From Planobispora rosea (GTDB lineage: Bacteria > Actinomycetota > Actinomycetes > Streptosporangiales > Streptosporangiaceae), in contig NZ_BMQP01000013.1 of assembly GCF_014648175.1 (NCBI RefSeq), positions 1 to 64,000 of the forward strand: a stretch of DNA of 64,000 bases, read 5' to 3'. Under the pieces are notes generated by a model. It was not told where the DNA came from. It worked only from the letters and a program-made list of their open reading frames with translations, and ran no database searches. Shown here piece by piece: positions 42,003 through 49,536 of this stretch. The translations under genes and the position numbers were made by a program. Every line of letters starts with the position of its first letter. The first letter of the stretch is position 1.

Positions 42003-42330
42003 CGTGGTTCACCCGGACGGTTCCACCGTACGGCGGGCAGAGGACTCGTCATCTCCGGTGCTCCTCGTGGTCACTGTGGGATGTCCACCGCGACGGCCCG
42101 CCGTGCGGCGGGGCGACGGGGAGAGCGGCGGGAACGCGATACCCGGCCGAGTTGCGCCATACGCACTGCCCGCACCAAGGTTCGGAAAACCGGGGCAACG
42201 ACTCGTCTGCGAAAACGCCGAGGCCCGGCCCCTGGCGCCCCAGGGACCGGGCCTCGGCGGTGCTCTCGGTTACCGGAGGATACGGCTCGCGCGCCCTGCT
42301 CTGTCGCATCCCCTCACGCGACCGCCCGTC
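42003..42330. other. 328-bp non-coding region containing a strong hairpin
   Basis: Between the membrane glycosyltransferase (minus) and the coiled-coil gene (minus) I see no convincing coding frame. A frame of 86 codons (42049-42309, minus) exists but crosses the hairpin and has no ribosome binding site. Its downstream half is dominated by the hairpin at 42216-42259. Confidence 0.5.
42216..42259 (-). terminator. Strong GC hairpin, probable terminator of the coiled-coil gene
   Basis: CGCCGAGGCCCGG pairs with CCGGGCCTCGGCG, continued by CCCTGG/CCCAGGG with a short loop. On the minus strand it is followed by GTTTTCGC. It lies 72 bases downstream of the coiled-coil stop. Confidence 0.75.
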
Positions 42331-42798
42331 CTATGACGCGGTCTTCTTCTCCGGCAGCCGCTCCAGGATCGCCTGGAACATCGCCGCGTTGGACTTGGCC
42401 AGGGCGTCCACCCGGGCACTCAGTCCGTCGACCCGGCCCGCCAGCAGGTCGATCCGGCCCGACAGCCGCTCGTCGAGCTCGTTGATCTGACCCGTCAGCC
42501 GCTCGTCCAGATCGTCGATCCGGCCCGACAGCCGCTCGTCGAGCTCGCCGATCCGCTCCTCCATCCGGTCCATCCGGGCGGTGAAGGCGACCATGTGGTC
42601 CCTCAGGAGGCTGACATCGGTCTTGATCCTCTGGACGGTCCCCTCGACGCGGACGAGCCGCCCGTGGATCTCCTCGATCCTCTCGTAGGCGGGGTTCACC
42701 GCCTCGGCCGCGTGGTCCGCCGACCGCTTGGCGCATCGGGAACTGAGCTCCACGAATCCCTCTTCCAGGTGCGTTACCCGCTCTTCGAGCGTGAGCAT
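42331..42798 (-). CDS. Coiled-coil protein of unknown function
   Basis: The 155-residue protein is almost entirely heptad or 11-mer coiled coil from about residue 6 to 150. The repeats LDERLSGRIDDLDERLTGQI and NELDERLSGRIDLLAGRVD show an internal 11-residue duplication that is also visible in the DNA. Such proteins often oligomerise as rods; no catalytic domain or membrane segment is present. GGAGGAAAA lies before the ATG at 42798. Its 5' region (42799-43061) is unusually AT-rich, with a CCGGGA/TCCCGG inverted repeat at 42939-42968. I do not recognise a family. Confidence 0.7.
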   Translation of the reverse strand: MLTLEERVTHLEEGFVELSSRCAKRSADHAAEAVNPAYERIEEIHGRLVRVEGTVQRIKTDVSLLRDHMVAFTARMDRMEERIGELDERLSGRIDDLDERLTGQINELDERLSGRIDLLAGRVDGLSARVDALAKSNAAMFQAILERLPEKKTAS

Positions 42799-43061
42799 CG
42801 ATTTTCCTCCGGATGTGTCGTACAGCGTAGCCGAGGCCCGCCGGCGAGGAGGGGGATGGGGATTGGTCCTCGCACCATGGATCCTGAAGGAAGATCGACT
42901 CTTACCTGGGGAAACGCGCGAAAAGAACATTCTTCCAGCCGGGAATGGGGTCATGTTTCCACTCCCGGCGGATGGCGTTTCTCCGACGGAGGAGAACAGA
43001 CCTTAGATATACCGCGGGAACGAAATACGGAATATCGGGATCGCGGGAACCCTATCGGCAA

Positions 43062-43853
43062 TTAACGGGTCCACGGGAAATGTGGCGGGCGGCGTTCGAG
43101 GAAGGCGGCGACGCCCTCAGCCAACTCGGCGGCCGACTCCTTCTGCCACCACCGGAAGCGGGCCTCGTCGGCGTGGCCGTCCACGATCTCCTTGCTGGCG
43201 GCCAGGGTGAGCTGGGAGCGTCCGGCCATCGTGCGGGCCAGGCCGTACACCCGCTCCGCCAGCGCCCCGGGCGGCAGGACCTCGTCCACCAGGCCGATGC
43301 GCAGGGCATGGGCGGCGTCGATCTGGTCGGCGGAGTAGAGCAGGAGCTTGGCGGCCGACGGCCCGACCTGGCCGACCAGGCGGCGGGTGGAGGAGAGCGG
43401 GTAGACGATGCCGAGCTTGGCCGGGGTGATGGCGAAGCGGGCGTCGGAGGCGGCCACGCGCAGATCGCAGGCGAGGGCGAGCTGGCAGCCGCCGCCCACG
43501 CAGAAGCCCTCGATCATCGCGATCACCGGCTTGGGGAAGCGGATGAGCGCCCGTTCGGCGGTGACGGTCACCCCGGTGTCGTCACCGTCCTCGGCCAGGC
43601 CGGCGATCTCCGAGATGTCCGCCCCGGCGCAGAAGGTGCCGCCCGCCCCGGTGAGCACGAGCACCCGTACGGCCGTGTCCTGCGCCAGCGGCGCCAGGAT
43701 CCCGGGCAGAGCCCGCCACATGCTCGCGCTCATCGCGTTGCGCTTGTCCGGGCGGTCGATCCGCAGGGTGGCGACGGGGCCGTCGGCGGAGAGGGTGAAC
43801 CCGTCGGCGAGGCCGTCAGGGGAACCGCCGGGAGAGCCATCGGAGATCTGCAC
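43062..43853 (-). CDS. Crotonase-fold protein (enoyl-CoA hydratase-like), catalytic Glu residues altered
   Basis: The 263-residue protein has the crotonase oxyanion-hole strands (RNAMSASMW; TFCAGADISEI; GFCVGGGCQLALACDLRVA). In true hydratases the segment is GGGCELA and the next is QPEI; here they are GGGCQLA and TPAKL, so both catalytic glutamates are missing. It therefore probably catalyses another CoA-thioester reaction (isomerase, thioesterase or decarboxylase-like), or only binds CoA. A Gly/Ser/Pro-rich leader precedes the domain. It is divergent from the beta-helix membrane gene. Confidence 0.8.
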   Translation of the reverse strand: MQISDGSPGGSPDGLADGFTLSADGPVATLRIDRPDKRNAMSASMWRALPGILAPLAQDTAVRVLVLTGAGGTFCAGADISEIAGLAEDGDDTGVTVTAERALIRFPKPVIAMIEGFCVGGGCQLALACDLRVAASDARFAITPAKLGIVYPLSSTRRLVGQVGPSAAKLLLYSADQIDAAHALRIGLVDEVLPPGALAERVYGLARTMAGRSQLTLAASKEIVDGHADEARFRWWQKESAAELAEGVAAFLERRPPHFPWTR

Positions 43854-43961
43854 GGGATAGATTCTCCCGGCCCGCTTCTGCGATCATGATCCGGGCCCCG
43901 GCGGTCCCGCGCCCGGACCGGCGGGACCGTGATCCACGAGGCGAGAGGTCAGGAGATTCGC

Positions 43962-45596
43962 GTGCCCCCATCCCCCGCCACCCGCAGGACGCGGCCGTCC
44001 CGGCCGCTCGGGCGCCTGAGCCCGGCCGAGCGGCGTCTGTGGGACGCCTACCCGACGGGGGCCTGGGTGGACCTGCGGACCGGCGACCCGGTGACCGACG
44101 ACCCGGCGGGCGGGGCGGCCTGGGGGCCGGAGCGCACCGTCCGGGCGGAGGTCGTCACCGCCCTCCTGCTCGGCGCGCGGGAGGCCGAGCCGGGCACCAC
44201 CCCGGGCGTACGGCTGGCCGGCGCGCACCTCACCGGGGATCTGGACCTGTCCGACGCCGCCGTCGAGACCAAACTGCACCTCCTCAACTGCCGCCTGCCG
44301 GGGGTGGTCGACTTCAGCGACGCGAGCACCCGGGGTCTGCGCTTCCGAGGCTGCGCCCTGGGCCGGGTCCGGGCCCCCCGCAGTACCGTCGACGGGCTGC
44401 TGGAGTTCGACGGCTCCTCCCTGCGCGGCCTGCGACTGGACAACGCCCACGTCACCGGTCAGCTCCGGCTCTCCAGGGCGCAGGTGGACCCTCCCCGGGA
44501 GGGCGACCGGACGGGGACGACCATGCAGGACGTCAGGAGGCCGTACAGCGAGGCCGAGCGCCGGGAGCGCGGCCTGGACGACGGGTACCGGTGGGCGATC
44601 TGGGCCGGCGGGCTGGTCGTGGACGGCGGCGCGTTCCTGCGGGGGCTGCGGATCACCGGCGGGCTGCGCATGGTGGGCGCGAAGTTCCACGGCGGCCTCT
44701 ACCTGCAGCGGGCGTCGATCACCGCACCCGGCTCCCCCGCCGCCGAGTCTCCCACCGACGGGTCCGCCCGGTGGCACGCCGTCTACGCCGACTTCCTGGA
44801 GGCGTCGGCGGCCGAGTTCAGCGCCGGGTTCACCGCGACGGGCACGGTACGGCTGCGCGGGGCGCGGATCGCCGGGGTGCTCTCCTTCGACGAGGCCGAG
44901 CTGTCGGCCCCCGACCGGTCCCTGCACCTGAGCCACATGCAGGTGGAGCAGCTGATCCTGACGCCCGCCTCGATCGAGGGAGAGGTGAACCTGGGGTACT
45001 CGCGGATCGGCGTGCTGATGGACCGCCCCCGCGTCTACCCGGACCGGGTCCACCTCAACGGGCTGGCCTACGAGGCGCTGCGCGGCCCGTGGACCGTGGC
45101 CGAGCGGCTCTCGTGGGTCTGCCGGGACCCCGACGGCTACCGGCCGCAGCCGTACGAGCAGCTGGCGGCCTGGTACCGGCGGATCGGCCACGAGCCGGAC
45201 GCCCGCCGGGTGCTGCTGGCCAAGCAGCGCGGGCACCGCGCCACGCTCCGGCCGACCGGCCGCCTGTGGGGGCGCCTGCTGGATGGGGCCGTCGGGTACG
45301 GCTACCGGCCCTGGATGGCCGGGCTGTGGGCGGCGATCCTGCTGATCGCGGGGACGGCCGTCTTCTCCGCCGTCCCCCCGGTGCAGATCGACCCCGACGA
45401 GGTCCGGCACTTCAACGCCTTCGTCTACACGCTGGACCTGCTGGTCCCGGTGAGCGTCTTCGAGCAGCGCGGCGCCTGGGAACCGGCCGGCTGGACCCGG
45501 TGGCTGGCCTGGACGCTGGTCGTCTCCGGCTGGGTCCTGGCCACCGCGCTGATCGCCGGGGCCGCCCGGGTGCTGCGTCCCTCGACGGCGGCCTGA
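43962..45596 (+). CDS. Pentapeptide-like beta-helix protein with C-terminal membrane segments
   Basis: The 544-residue protein has a long solenoid region (residues ~80-390) in which lines such as GVRLAGAHLTGDLDLSDAAV, GLRFRGCALGRVRAP and GLRLDNAHVTGQLRLSRAQV recur, typical of beta-helical pentapeptide-like repeats. Near residues 450-470 and 515-535 are two membrane helices, with an intervening segment VQIDPDEVRHFNAFVYTLDLLVPV. It may be a cytoplasmic sensor or scaffold on the membrane; similar actinobacterial proteins have been annotated as membrane-associated oxidoreductases without a recognisable active site. CAGGAG lies seven bases before the GTG at 43962. Confidence 0.7.
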   Translation: MPPSPATRRTRPSRPLGRLSPAERRLWDAYPTGAWVDLRTGDPVTDDPAGGAAWGPERTVRAEVVTALLLGAREAEPGTTPGVRLAGAHLTGDLDLSDAAVETKLHLLNCRLPGVVDFSDASTRGLRFRGCALGRVRAPRSTVDGLLEFDGSSLRGLRLDNAHVTGQLRLSRAQVDPPREGDRTGTTMQDVRRPYSEAERRERGLDDGYRWAIWAGGLVVDGGAFLRGLRITGGLRMVGAKFHGGLYLQRASITAPGSPAAESPTDGSARWHAVYADFLEASAAEFSAGFTATGTVRLRGARIAGVLSFDEAELSAPDRSLHLSHMQVEQLILTPASIEGEVNLGYSRIGVLMDRPRVYPDRVHLNGLAYEALRGPWTVAERLSWVCRDPDGYRPQPYEQLAAWYRRIGHEPDARRVLLAKQRGHRATLRPTGRLWGRLLDGAVGYGYRPWMAGLWAAILLIAGTAVFSAVPPVQIDPDEVRHFNAFVYTLDLLVPVSVFEQRGAWEPAGWTRWLAWTLVVSGWVLATALIAGAARVLRPSTAA

Positions 45597-45711
45597 GTCC
45601 GCAGCCCCGCCCCCGACGGGCCCGAGTCCGCGGCCCCGCCTCCCGGCGGGGTTCCCCGACCGGAACGATGTCAAAAATCATTGACCTCATGTCCGCCCTG
45701 CTTTACGTTGG

Positions 45712-45735
45712 CCATGTTAAGTTTTCTATACATGG
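45712..45735. promoter_or_regulatory. Operator-like inverted repeat before the membrane/XRE operon
   Basis: CCATGT and ACATGG lie 12 bases apart in an AT-rich stretch just upstream of the ribosome binding site of the membrane-protein gene. The XRE protein encoded second in this operon is the obvious candidate to bind it. Confidence 0.5.
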
Positions 45736-45742
45736 AGCGGGG

Positions 45743-46162
45743 ATGTCGTACGAAGAGAAGGGCGTGTGGGTCTACCTCGTGGTGAGCCTCGGCGCGTACG
45801 GGGTCTACCTCGCGGTCATCCTCGGGCGGGCGGACGGCGTCCCCCTCTCCGAGGTGGCCTACGTGCCGCCGATGTTGTGGAGCATCGGCATCGCCGTCGC
45901 CGCGACGGTCGTCGGCCGGGTCGCGGTCGAGATCGTGCGGCCCAGCGAGAGCCACAGGAGCGACCCCCGCGACAAGGAGATCAACCGGTTCGGCGAGTAC
46001 GTCGCCGGCGTCGTCTTCGCCGTCGTCATGGTGGTGCCGCTCGGCCTGGCCATGGCGGAGGCCGACCACTTCTGGATCGCCAACGCGATGTACACGGCCT
46101 TCGTCCTGGCGGCGCTCGTCGGCTCCGGGGTGAAGCTCGTCGCCTACCGGCGGGGCCTGTAG
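45743..46162 (+). CDS. Small four-helix membrane protein
   Basis: The 139-residue protein has four hydrophobic segments (residues ~8-25, 42-62, 85-105 and 112-132) with a charged cytosolic loop VRPSESHRSDPRDKEINRFGEY. A GGAGCGGGG box precedes the ATG. Three bases before the XRE start, it is clearly cotranscribed. Small membrane proteins encoded just before a short XRE regulator form a common pair in bacteria, where the regulator is thought to respond to a membrane or cell-envelope state. Function is otherwise unknown. Confidence 0.78.
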   Translation: MSYEEKGVWVYLVVSLGAYGVYLAVILGRADGVPLSEVAYVPPMLWSIGIAVAATVVGRVAVEIVRPSESHRSDPRDKEINRFGEYVAGVVFAVVMVVPLGLAMAEADHFWIANAMYTAFVLAALVGSGVKLVAYRRGL

Positions 46163-46164
46163 GC

Positions 46165-46389
46165 ATGGGGAAGCCCACCAAGGTCACCAACTCGATCCGC
46201 GCGCTGCGGTTCGCACACGGAGAGATGACGCAGGCGGAGCTCGCCGAACGGCTCGGCGTGACCCGGCAGACCGTCATCGCCATCGAACACGGACGTTACT
46301 CGCCCTCCCTGGAGATGGCCTTCCAGATCGCACGGGTGTTCGGCGTCCCCCTCGACGACGTCTTCCAGTACCCCGGCACAGAGGAGTAG
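46165..46389 (+). CDS. Small XRE-family transcriptional regulator
   Basis: The 74-residue protein is little more than a helix-turn-helix: IRALRFAHGEMTQAELAERL then GVTRQTVIAIEHGRYSPSLE, ending DVFQYPGTEE. It follows the membrane protein gene by 2 bp and precedes the oxidoreductase gene by 3 bp. It probably represses its own operon through the CCATGT/ACATGG site. It has no sensory domain of its own, so the signal may come from the membrane protein. Confidence 0.85.
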   Translation: MGKPTKVTNSIRALRFAHGEMTQAELAERLGVTRQTVIAIEHGRYSPSLEMAFQIARVFGVPLDDVFQYPGTEE

Positions 46390-46392
46390 ACA

Positions 46393-47373
46393 ATGCGGGC
46401 GATCATTCAGGAGAGGTACGGAGCGCCGGAGGACGTCTTCGCGCTCAAGGAGATCGACAGACCGGTCCCCGGGGACGGCCAGGTGCTCGTGCGGGTCCAC
46501 GCGGTCCCCGTCACGGGAAGCGACTGGCACCTCTTCCGGGGCCTGCCGTACGCCGCACGGCCCGTCACGGGCATGCGCAGGCCGAGGAACCGCGTCCCGG
46601 GTCTTGAGCTGGCCGGGACGGTCGAGGCCGTCGGCGGGGACGTGCGGGAGCTCCGGCCGGGCGACGAGGTGTTCGGCTGGTACGGCGGGACCCTCGCCGA
46701 GTACGTCGCGGTACCCCGGGACCAGCTCGTGCCCAAGCCCGCCAACCTCACGCTCGTGCAGGCCGCCGCCGGGCCCATCTCGGCGTTCACCGCGCTGCAG
46801 GCCCTGCGCGACCGGGCGCGGATCCGGCCAGGGCAGAAGGTGCTGATCTCCGGGGCCTCGGGCGGCGTCGGCCTGTACGCCGTGCAGCTCGCCAAGGCCT
46901 ACGGCGCGGAGGTCACCGGCGTGTGCAGCACGGCCAAGATGGACCTCGTCCGGTCGGCCGGCGCCGACCACGTCATCGACTACACCCGGGAGGACTTCGC
47001 CGACGGCCGCGTCCGCTACGACGCGTTCCTCGACGTCTACGGCAACCCGTCGATGCTCCGCTGCAGGCGTGCCCTCAGGCCGGGAGGGACCCTGGTGTTC
47101 GTCGGCGGTTCGGGGGGCCGGTGGTTCATGGGCACCGACCGCTGGCTGCGCGGGACACTGCTGGCTCCGTTCCTGCGTCTGAAGGCGCGGGTGCTCGTGC
47201 ACAAGGACAGCCGGGAGGACCTGGTGCTCCTCAAGGAGCTCATCGAGTCCGGCAAGCTCACCCCGGTGCTCGACCGGACGTACCCTCTGTCCGAGGTCCC
47301 CGAGGCCATCCGCTACGTGCGGGAGGGCCGCGCCCGGGGCCAGGTCGTCATCGCCGTCGCCGACCCGGCGTAG
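46393..47373 (+). CDS. MDR-family NAD(P)-dependent oxidoreductase (quinone-reductase-like)
   Basis: The 326-residue protein has the MDR two-domain fold: a catalytic domain (PGLELAGTVEAVGGDVRELRPGD, quoted in part) and a Rossmann domain with SGASGGVGLYAVQLAKA. It lacks the cysteine cluster that binds structural zinc, so it belongs to the zinc-independent quinone oxidoreductase/enoyl reductase branch. The substrate is unknown. GAGGAG lies at the end of the XRE gene before the ATG; the three genes form one operon, suggesting the enzyme is under XRE control. Confidence 0.85.
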   Translation: MRAIIQERYGAPEDVFALKEIDRPVPGDGQVLVRVHAVPVTGSDWHLFRGLPYAARPVTGMRRPRNRVPGLELAGTVEAVGGDVRELRPGDEVFGWYGGTLAEYVAVPRDQLVPKPANLTLVQAAAGPISAFTALQALRDRARIRPGQKVLISGASGGVGLYAVQLAKAYGAEVTGVCSTAKMDLVRSAGADHVIDYTREDFADGRVRYDAFLDVYGNPSMLRCRRALRPGGTLVFVGGSGGRWFMGTDRWLRGTLLAPFLRLKARVLVHKDSREDLVLLKELIESGKLTPVLDRTYPLSEVPEAIRYVREGRARGQVVIAVADPA

Positions 47374-47402
47374 AACGCCCGCCTCCACGCCCGCCCCCGG
47401 TC

Positions 47403-48422
47403 CTAAGGGGTGTCCACCCGGAACCTGGGCAGGCACTCGGGATACTTCTCCCGGATGAACGTCACCATGTGCTCGCGTATGTCGCACCTGAGGTCCCAGG
47501 CGCTGGCGGAGTCGGCGGCGCTCATCAGCGCGCGCAGCTCCACCAGGCCGTTCGGCAGGATGTCGGTGACCTGGAGCGTCCAGTCCTTCTGGTCCCAGAG
47601 CGGATGCTCGCGTAACGCGCTGTAGAGCTCGGCGCGCAGCTCCTCCACCGGCACCGCCCAGTCCACCCGGAGCAGCACCGTGCCGATCACCCGGCTGCCG
47701 TGCCGGGTCCAGTTCTCGAAGGCGTTGGAGGTGAAGTAGGAGACGGGCAGGACCAGCCGCCGCTCGTCCCACAGGCGCAGGACCACGTAGGTGAGGGTCA
47801 GCTCCTCGATCCGGCCCCACTCGTTCTCCACCACGACCACGTCGTCCAGCCGGATCGCGTCGCTGAAGGCGAGCTGGAGCCCGGCCAGCAGGTTGCCGAG
47901 GGTGGACTGGGCGGCGATGCCGGCCACCACGCCCGCGATGCCTGCGGAGGCCAGCAGACCGGCGCCGAGCGCCCGCACCTGGGGGAAGCTGAAGAGCATC
48001 GCGCCCAGCGCCACCACGACGACCACCGCCGTGGCGACCCGCCGGACCAGCGCGATCTGGGTGCGGATGCGGCGGGCCCTGCGGTTGCGCTCCCCCTCGA
48101 CGGCGTGCAGCCGCTCCAGGACGACGTCGGTGACGGCGTAGGCGGCCTGGATCACCAGCCAGGTGACGGCGGCGATCATCGCCAGGCTGATGCCCCGCTG
48201 GATCGCCGAGTCCGCCGCCGCCTCGGCCATCCCGGGCTCGTAGACGGTGTACACGGCCGCCACGGCAGCCGTGGCGAACCCCGGCCAGGTGCAGCGCCGT
48301 ACCAGCGGACCGGCGAGGACCCACCGCTCGCCGATCAGCCGGGAGCGCAGCGCCCGCCGTATCACCTCCACGGCCGCGACGGCGGCCAGCACGGAAACCA
48401 GCATGATGATCCAGTCGGACAC
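47403..48422 (-). CDS. Small-conductance mechanosensitive channel (MscS family)
   Basis: The 339-residue protein has four or five membrane helices, of which the pore-lining one contains SAGIAGVVAGIAAQSTLGNLLAGLQLAFSDAIRLDD (seen in parts), the hallmark of MscS: Gly/Ala spaced pore and the beta-domain start. The C-terminal part (LPVSYFTSNAFENWTRHGSR) is the cytoplasmic vestibule. It relieves osmotic down-shock. It is a single gene converging with the oxidoreductase gene. The start is the GTG at 48422. Confidence 0.9.
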   Translation of the reverse strand: MSDWIIMLVSVLAAVAAVEVIRRALRSRLIGERWVLAGPLVRRCTWPGFATAAVAAVYTVYEPGMAEAAADSAIQRGISLAMIAAVTWLVIQAAYAVTDVVLERLHAVEGERNRRARRIRTQIALVRRVATAVVVVVALGAMLFSFPQVRALGAGLLASAGIAGVVAGIAAQSTLGNLLAGLQLAFSDAIRLDDVVVVENEWGRIEELTLTYVVLRLWDERRLVLPVSYFTSNAFENWTRHGSRVIGTVLLRVDWAVPVEELRAELYSALREHPLWDQKDWTLQVTDILPNGLVELRALMSAADSASAWDLRCDIREHMVTFIREKYPECLPRFRVDTP

Positions 48423-48483
48423 CGGCAGCGCCCCCCTCCGTCGGCTTTACCGACGGATGGGTGCCCCTATGTATGTCACATAT

Positions 48484-49479
48484 TCAGAAGGACTCGTCGA
48501 ATGTGACATTCCCCTCAACGGCCACTTGATAGGCAGAAACACGGCGCTCGAAGAAGTTCGCCAGCTCCTGCACGTCCTGGAGCTCCATGAAGGCGAACGG
48601 GTTGGCGGTGCCGTACCGGGCGGGCAGGCCGAGGCGGGCCAGGCGCTGGTCGGCCACGTACTCCAGGTACTGCCGCATGCGCTCGGCGCTCATCCCGGCC
48701 AGGCCGTCGCCGCACAGGTCGGCGGCGAAGGCCAGCTCGGCCTCGACCGCCTCCTCCAGCATCCGCGTCACCTGCGCGCCGAGCTCGTCGTCGAACAGGT
48801 CGGGCTCCTCCGCCCGTACGGTGTCCACCACGCTGAAGGCGAACTCCATGTGCATGGACTCGTCGCGGAACACCCAGTTCGTCCCCGTGGCCAGGCCCCC
48901 GAGCAGGCCGCGGGAGCGGAACCAGTAGACGTAGGCGAAGGCGCCGTAGAAGAACAGGCCCTCGATGCAGGCGGCGAAGCAGATCAGGTTGAGCAGGAAG
49001 GCCCGCCGGTCGTCCCGCGACTCCAGCCGCCGCAGCCCGCCGAGCGAGTCGATCCAGCGGAAGCAGAACTCGGCCTTGTCCCGGATGGAGGGGATGTGCT
49101 CGACCGCGGCGAAGGCCTTGACGCGCTCGTCGTGGTCGGGCAGGTAGGTGTCCAGCAGGGTCAGGTAGAACTGGACGTGCACGGCCTCCTCGAACAGCTG
49201 CCTGCTGAGGTACAGCCGCGCCTCGGGCGCGTTGACGTGCTGGTAGAGGTTGAGGACCAGGTTGTTGGCCACGATCGAGTCGCCGGTCGCGAAGAACGCG
49301 ACGAGGCGGTTGATCAGGTGGCGCTCCTCCGGCGTCATCTTCGCCAGGTCGGCGAGGTCGGAGTGGAGGTCCACCTCCTCCACCGTCCAGGTGTTGCGGA
49401 TGGCGGCCCGGTACCGCTCGTAGAAGTCCGGGTAGCGCATGGGCCGCAGGGTCAGGTCCATGCCGGGGTCGAGCAACAT
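48484..49479 (-). CDS. nrdB: Class Ia ribonucleotide reductase small subunit
   Basis: The 331-residue protein holds the di-iron tyrosyl-radical site: Asp 67 (GDSIV), Glu 98 and His 101 (FEEAVHVQFY), Tyr 105, then Glu in CIEGLFFY and the RDESMHM pair of Glu and His. All ligands and the radical tyrosine are present. It works with NrdA to make deoxyribonucleotides aerobically. It follows nrdA by 57 bp on the same strand, and both are downstream of the cobalamin riboswitch. The downstream gene is MscS in opposite operon order; no nrdR or nrdS is seen. Confidence 0.93.
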   Translation of the reverse strand: MLLDPGMDLTLRPMRYPDFYERYRAAIRNTWTVEEVDLHSDLADLAKMTPEERHLINRLVAFFATGDSIVANNLVLNLYQHVNAPEARLYLSRQLFEEAVHVQFYLTLLDTYLPDHDERVKAFAAVEHIPSIRDKAEFCFRWIDSLGGLRRLESRDDRRAFLLNLICFAACIEGLFFYGAFAYVYWFRSRGLLGGLATGTNWVFRDESMHMEFAFSVVDTVRAEEPDLFDDELGAQVTRMLEEAVEAELAFAADLCGDGLAGMSAERMRQYLEYVADQRLARLGLPARYGTANPFAFMELQDVQELANFFERRVSAYQVAVEGNVTFDESF

Positions 49480-49536
49480 CAGGGGAAGACCTCTCGGGGA
49501 GTCGTCGTACGGGCGGGTCCGGGGCGGCCGGCGCGC

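Noticed and set aside
38032..42012. A 1326-codon minus-strand reading across glgA, glgC and the membrane protein gene
   Set aside because: Only its last third is a protein (GlgA). The rest is opposite glgC and other genes and has no domain; the ATG at 39210 is the true start.
42049..42309. An 86-codon frame downstream of the coiled-coil gene
   Set aside because: It runs through a strong terminator hairpin and has no ribosome binding site or domain.
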